Assembly: GCA_964574335.1 (NCBI GenBank)
Contig: CAZNNH010000260.1
Span: 1 to 6,154, forward strand
DNA: 6,154 bases
Direction of reading: 5' to 3'
Source: CAZNNH01 sp964574335
GTDB lineage: Bacteria > Acidobacteriota > Vicinamibacteria > Fen-336
Positions within the stretch are counted from its first letter, which is position 1. Every line of letters starts with the position of its first letter. Under the pieces are notes generated by a model. It was not told the DNA's origin. It ran no database searches and was given only the letters and a program-made list of their open reading frames with translations. The position numbers were made by a program, and so were the translations under genes. Shown in pieces: positions 5,746 through 6,154 of this stretch.

Positions 5746-6154
5746 ATGCTGCAGGACGCGCCTCTTCTTCGACTGGTCGGCTCCGGTGCCTTCGCCGCTG
5801 GTCTTCTGGCTTTCTGTGTCTGGGCGGGCGGGGTCGGGGTGGCCCGGGCCGGGGCCGGCCCGCTCGGCGACTTCGACGACCACGGGGACGTGGGGGCGCC
5901 CGCGCTCCCCGGCTCGGCGACCTGGAACGCGGTCTCCCAGGAGTACCGGCTGGCCGCCGGGGGCGTGAACATGTGGGGGAGCGAGGACCAGCTCCACCTG
6001 GTCTGGAAGCGGCTGTCCGGTGACTTCATCCTCCGGGCCCAGGTCCGCTTCCTGGGAGAGGGGGTCGACCCGCACCGCAAGGCCGGCGTCATCGTGCGGT
6101 CGGGGCTCGAGGCGGCGTCGCCGTACGCCGACGCGGTGCTGCATGGGGACGGGC
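5746..6154 (+). CDS. Exported TolB-associated protein, N-terminal part (runs off the window)
   Basis: The open frame continues without a stop to the right edge and gives the first 136 residues of a longer protein. Residues about 1-35 look like a Sec signal peptide: hydrophobic from about residue 10, with cleavage likely after GVARA (31-35). The mature part has FDDHGDVGAPALPGSATW (43-60), then QEYRLAAGGVNMWGSEDQ, LVWKRLSGDFILRAQVRF and VDPHRKAGVIVRS. I recognise this as the DUF1349-like, concanavalin-type beta-sandwich often found at the N-terminus of exported proteins with a C-terminal TolB/WD40-like beta-propeller. The propeller itself would lie outside the window, so the TolB part is inferred from family memory. 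The Cys in LLAFC (residue 24) has Phe before it and does not form a lipobox. The gene follows the palindrome cluster, has its own strong ribosome site and is probably a separate transcription unit. Confidence 0.75.
   Translation, partial: MLQDAPLLRLVGSGAFAAGLLAFCVWAGGVGVARAGAGPLGDFDDHGDVGAPALPGSATWNAVSQEYRLAAGGVNMWGSEDQLHLVWKRLSGDFILRAQVRFLGEGVDPHRKAGVIVRSGLEAASPYADAVLHGDG

Noticed and set aside
5806..5817. Lipoprotein signal in the TolB-like protein (LLAFC)
   Set aside because: Phe at the position before Cys does not fit the lipobox, and a good signal peptidase I site (ARA) follows.
5364..6144. Overlapping minus-strand open frames across the palindromes and the TolB-like gene
   Set aside because: They span repeats and oppose a better-supported plus-strand gene with ribosome site and signal peptide; no domain is recognisable.

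Overview
The window is a strongly GC-rich bacterial segment with all recognised genes on the + strand. It comes from a Gram-negative-type or otherwise double-membraned organism, as suggested by a CpxR/CpxA-like two-component pair and two exported proteins. A Uma2-family protein, a PA14-containing GH3 beta-xylosidase-like enzyme, a TolB-associated exported protein and REP-like palindromes together suggest a large-genome environmental lineage such as Acidobacteriota. Planctomycetota or Myxococcota are also possible. This taxonomic guess is an inference from gene content and is weak.

Layout: (1) 1-585, a Uma2-family (PD-(D/E)XK fold) protein. (2) 586-751, an intergenic region holding a small hairpin, a tandem GCAAA-N5-GCAAA site that looks like a CpxR box, and a plausible promoter. 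(3) 752-1438, an OmpR/CpxR-type response regulator. (4) 1443-2846, a CpxA-type membrane sensor histidine kinase. (5) 2851-5502, an exported GH3 glycosidase with an inserted PA14 domain. (6) 5503-5745, an intergenic region packed with imperfect palindromes of REP/BIME type. (7) 5746 to the right edge, the start of an exported protein with the domain often found at the N-terminus of TolB-like proteins; it runs off the window.

The regulator, kinase and glycosidase genes are separated by only 4 bases each, so they very probably form one transcript. A reasonable model is an autoregulated envelope or sugar-responsive two-component system driving its own operon from the site at 661-675, with a periplasmic or secreted xylosidase as a built-in output. 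A perfect 11-bp hairpin in the last kinase codons, 38 bases before the glycosidase start, could tune how much enzyme is made relative to the regulators. The palindrome cluster starts 8 bases after the glycosidase stop and probably marks the 3' end of the operon.

No completely new multi-gene system is evident. The points most worth a second look are the nested, alternately oriented palindromes at 5511-5685, the CpxR-like operator, and the fusion of a stress-type two-component system to a polysaccharide-degrading enzyme in one operon.
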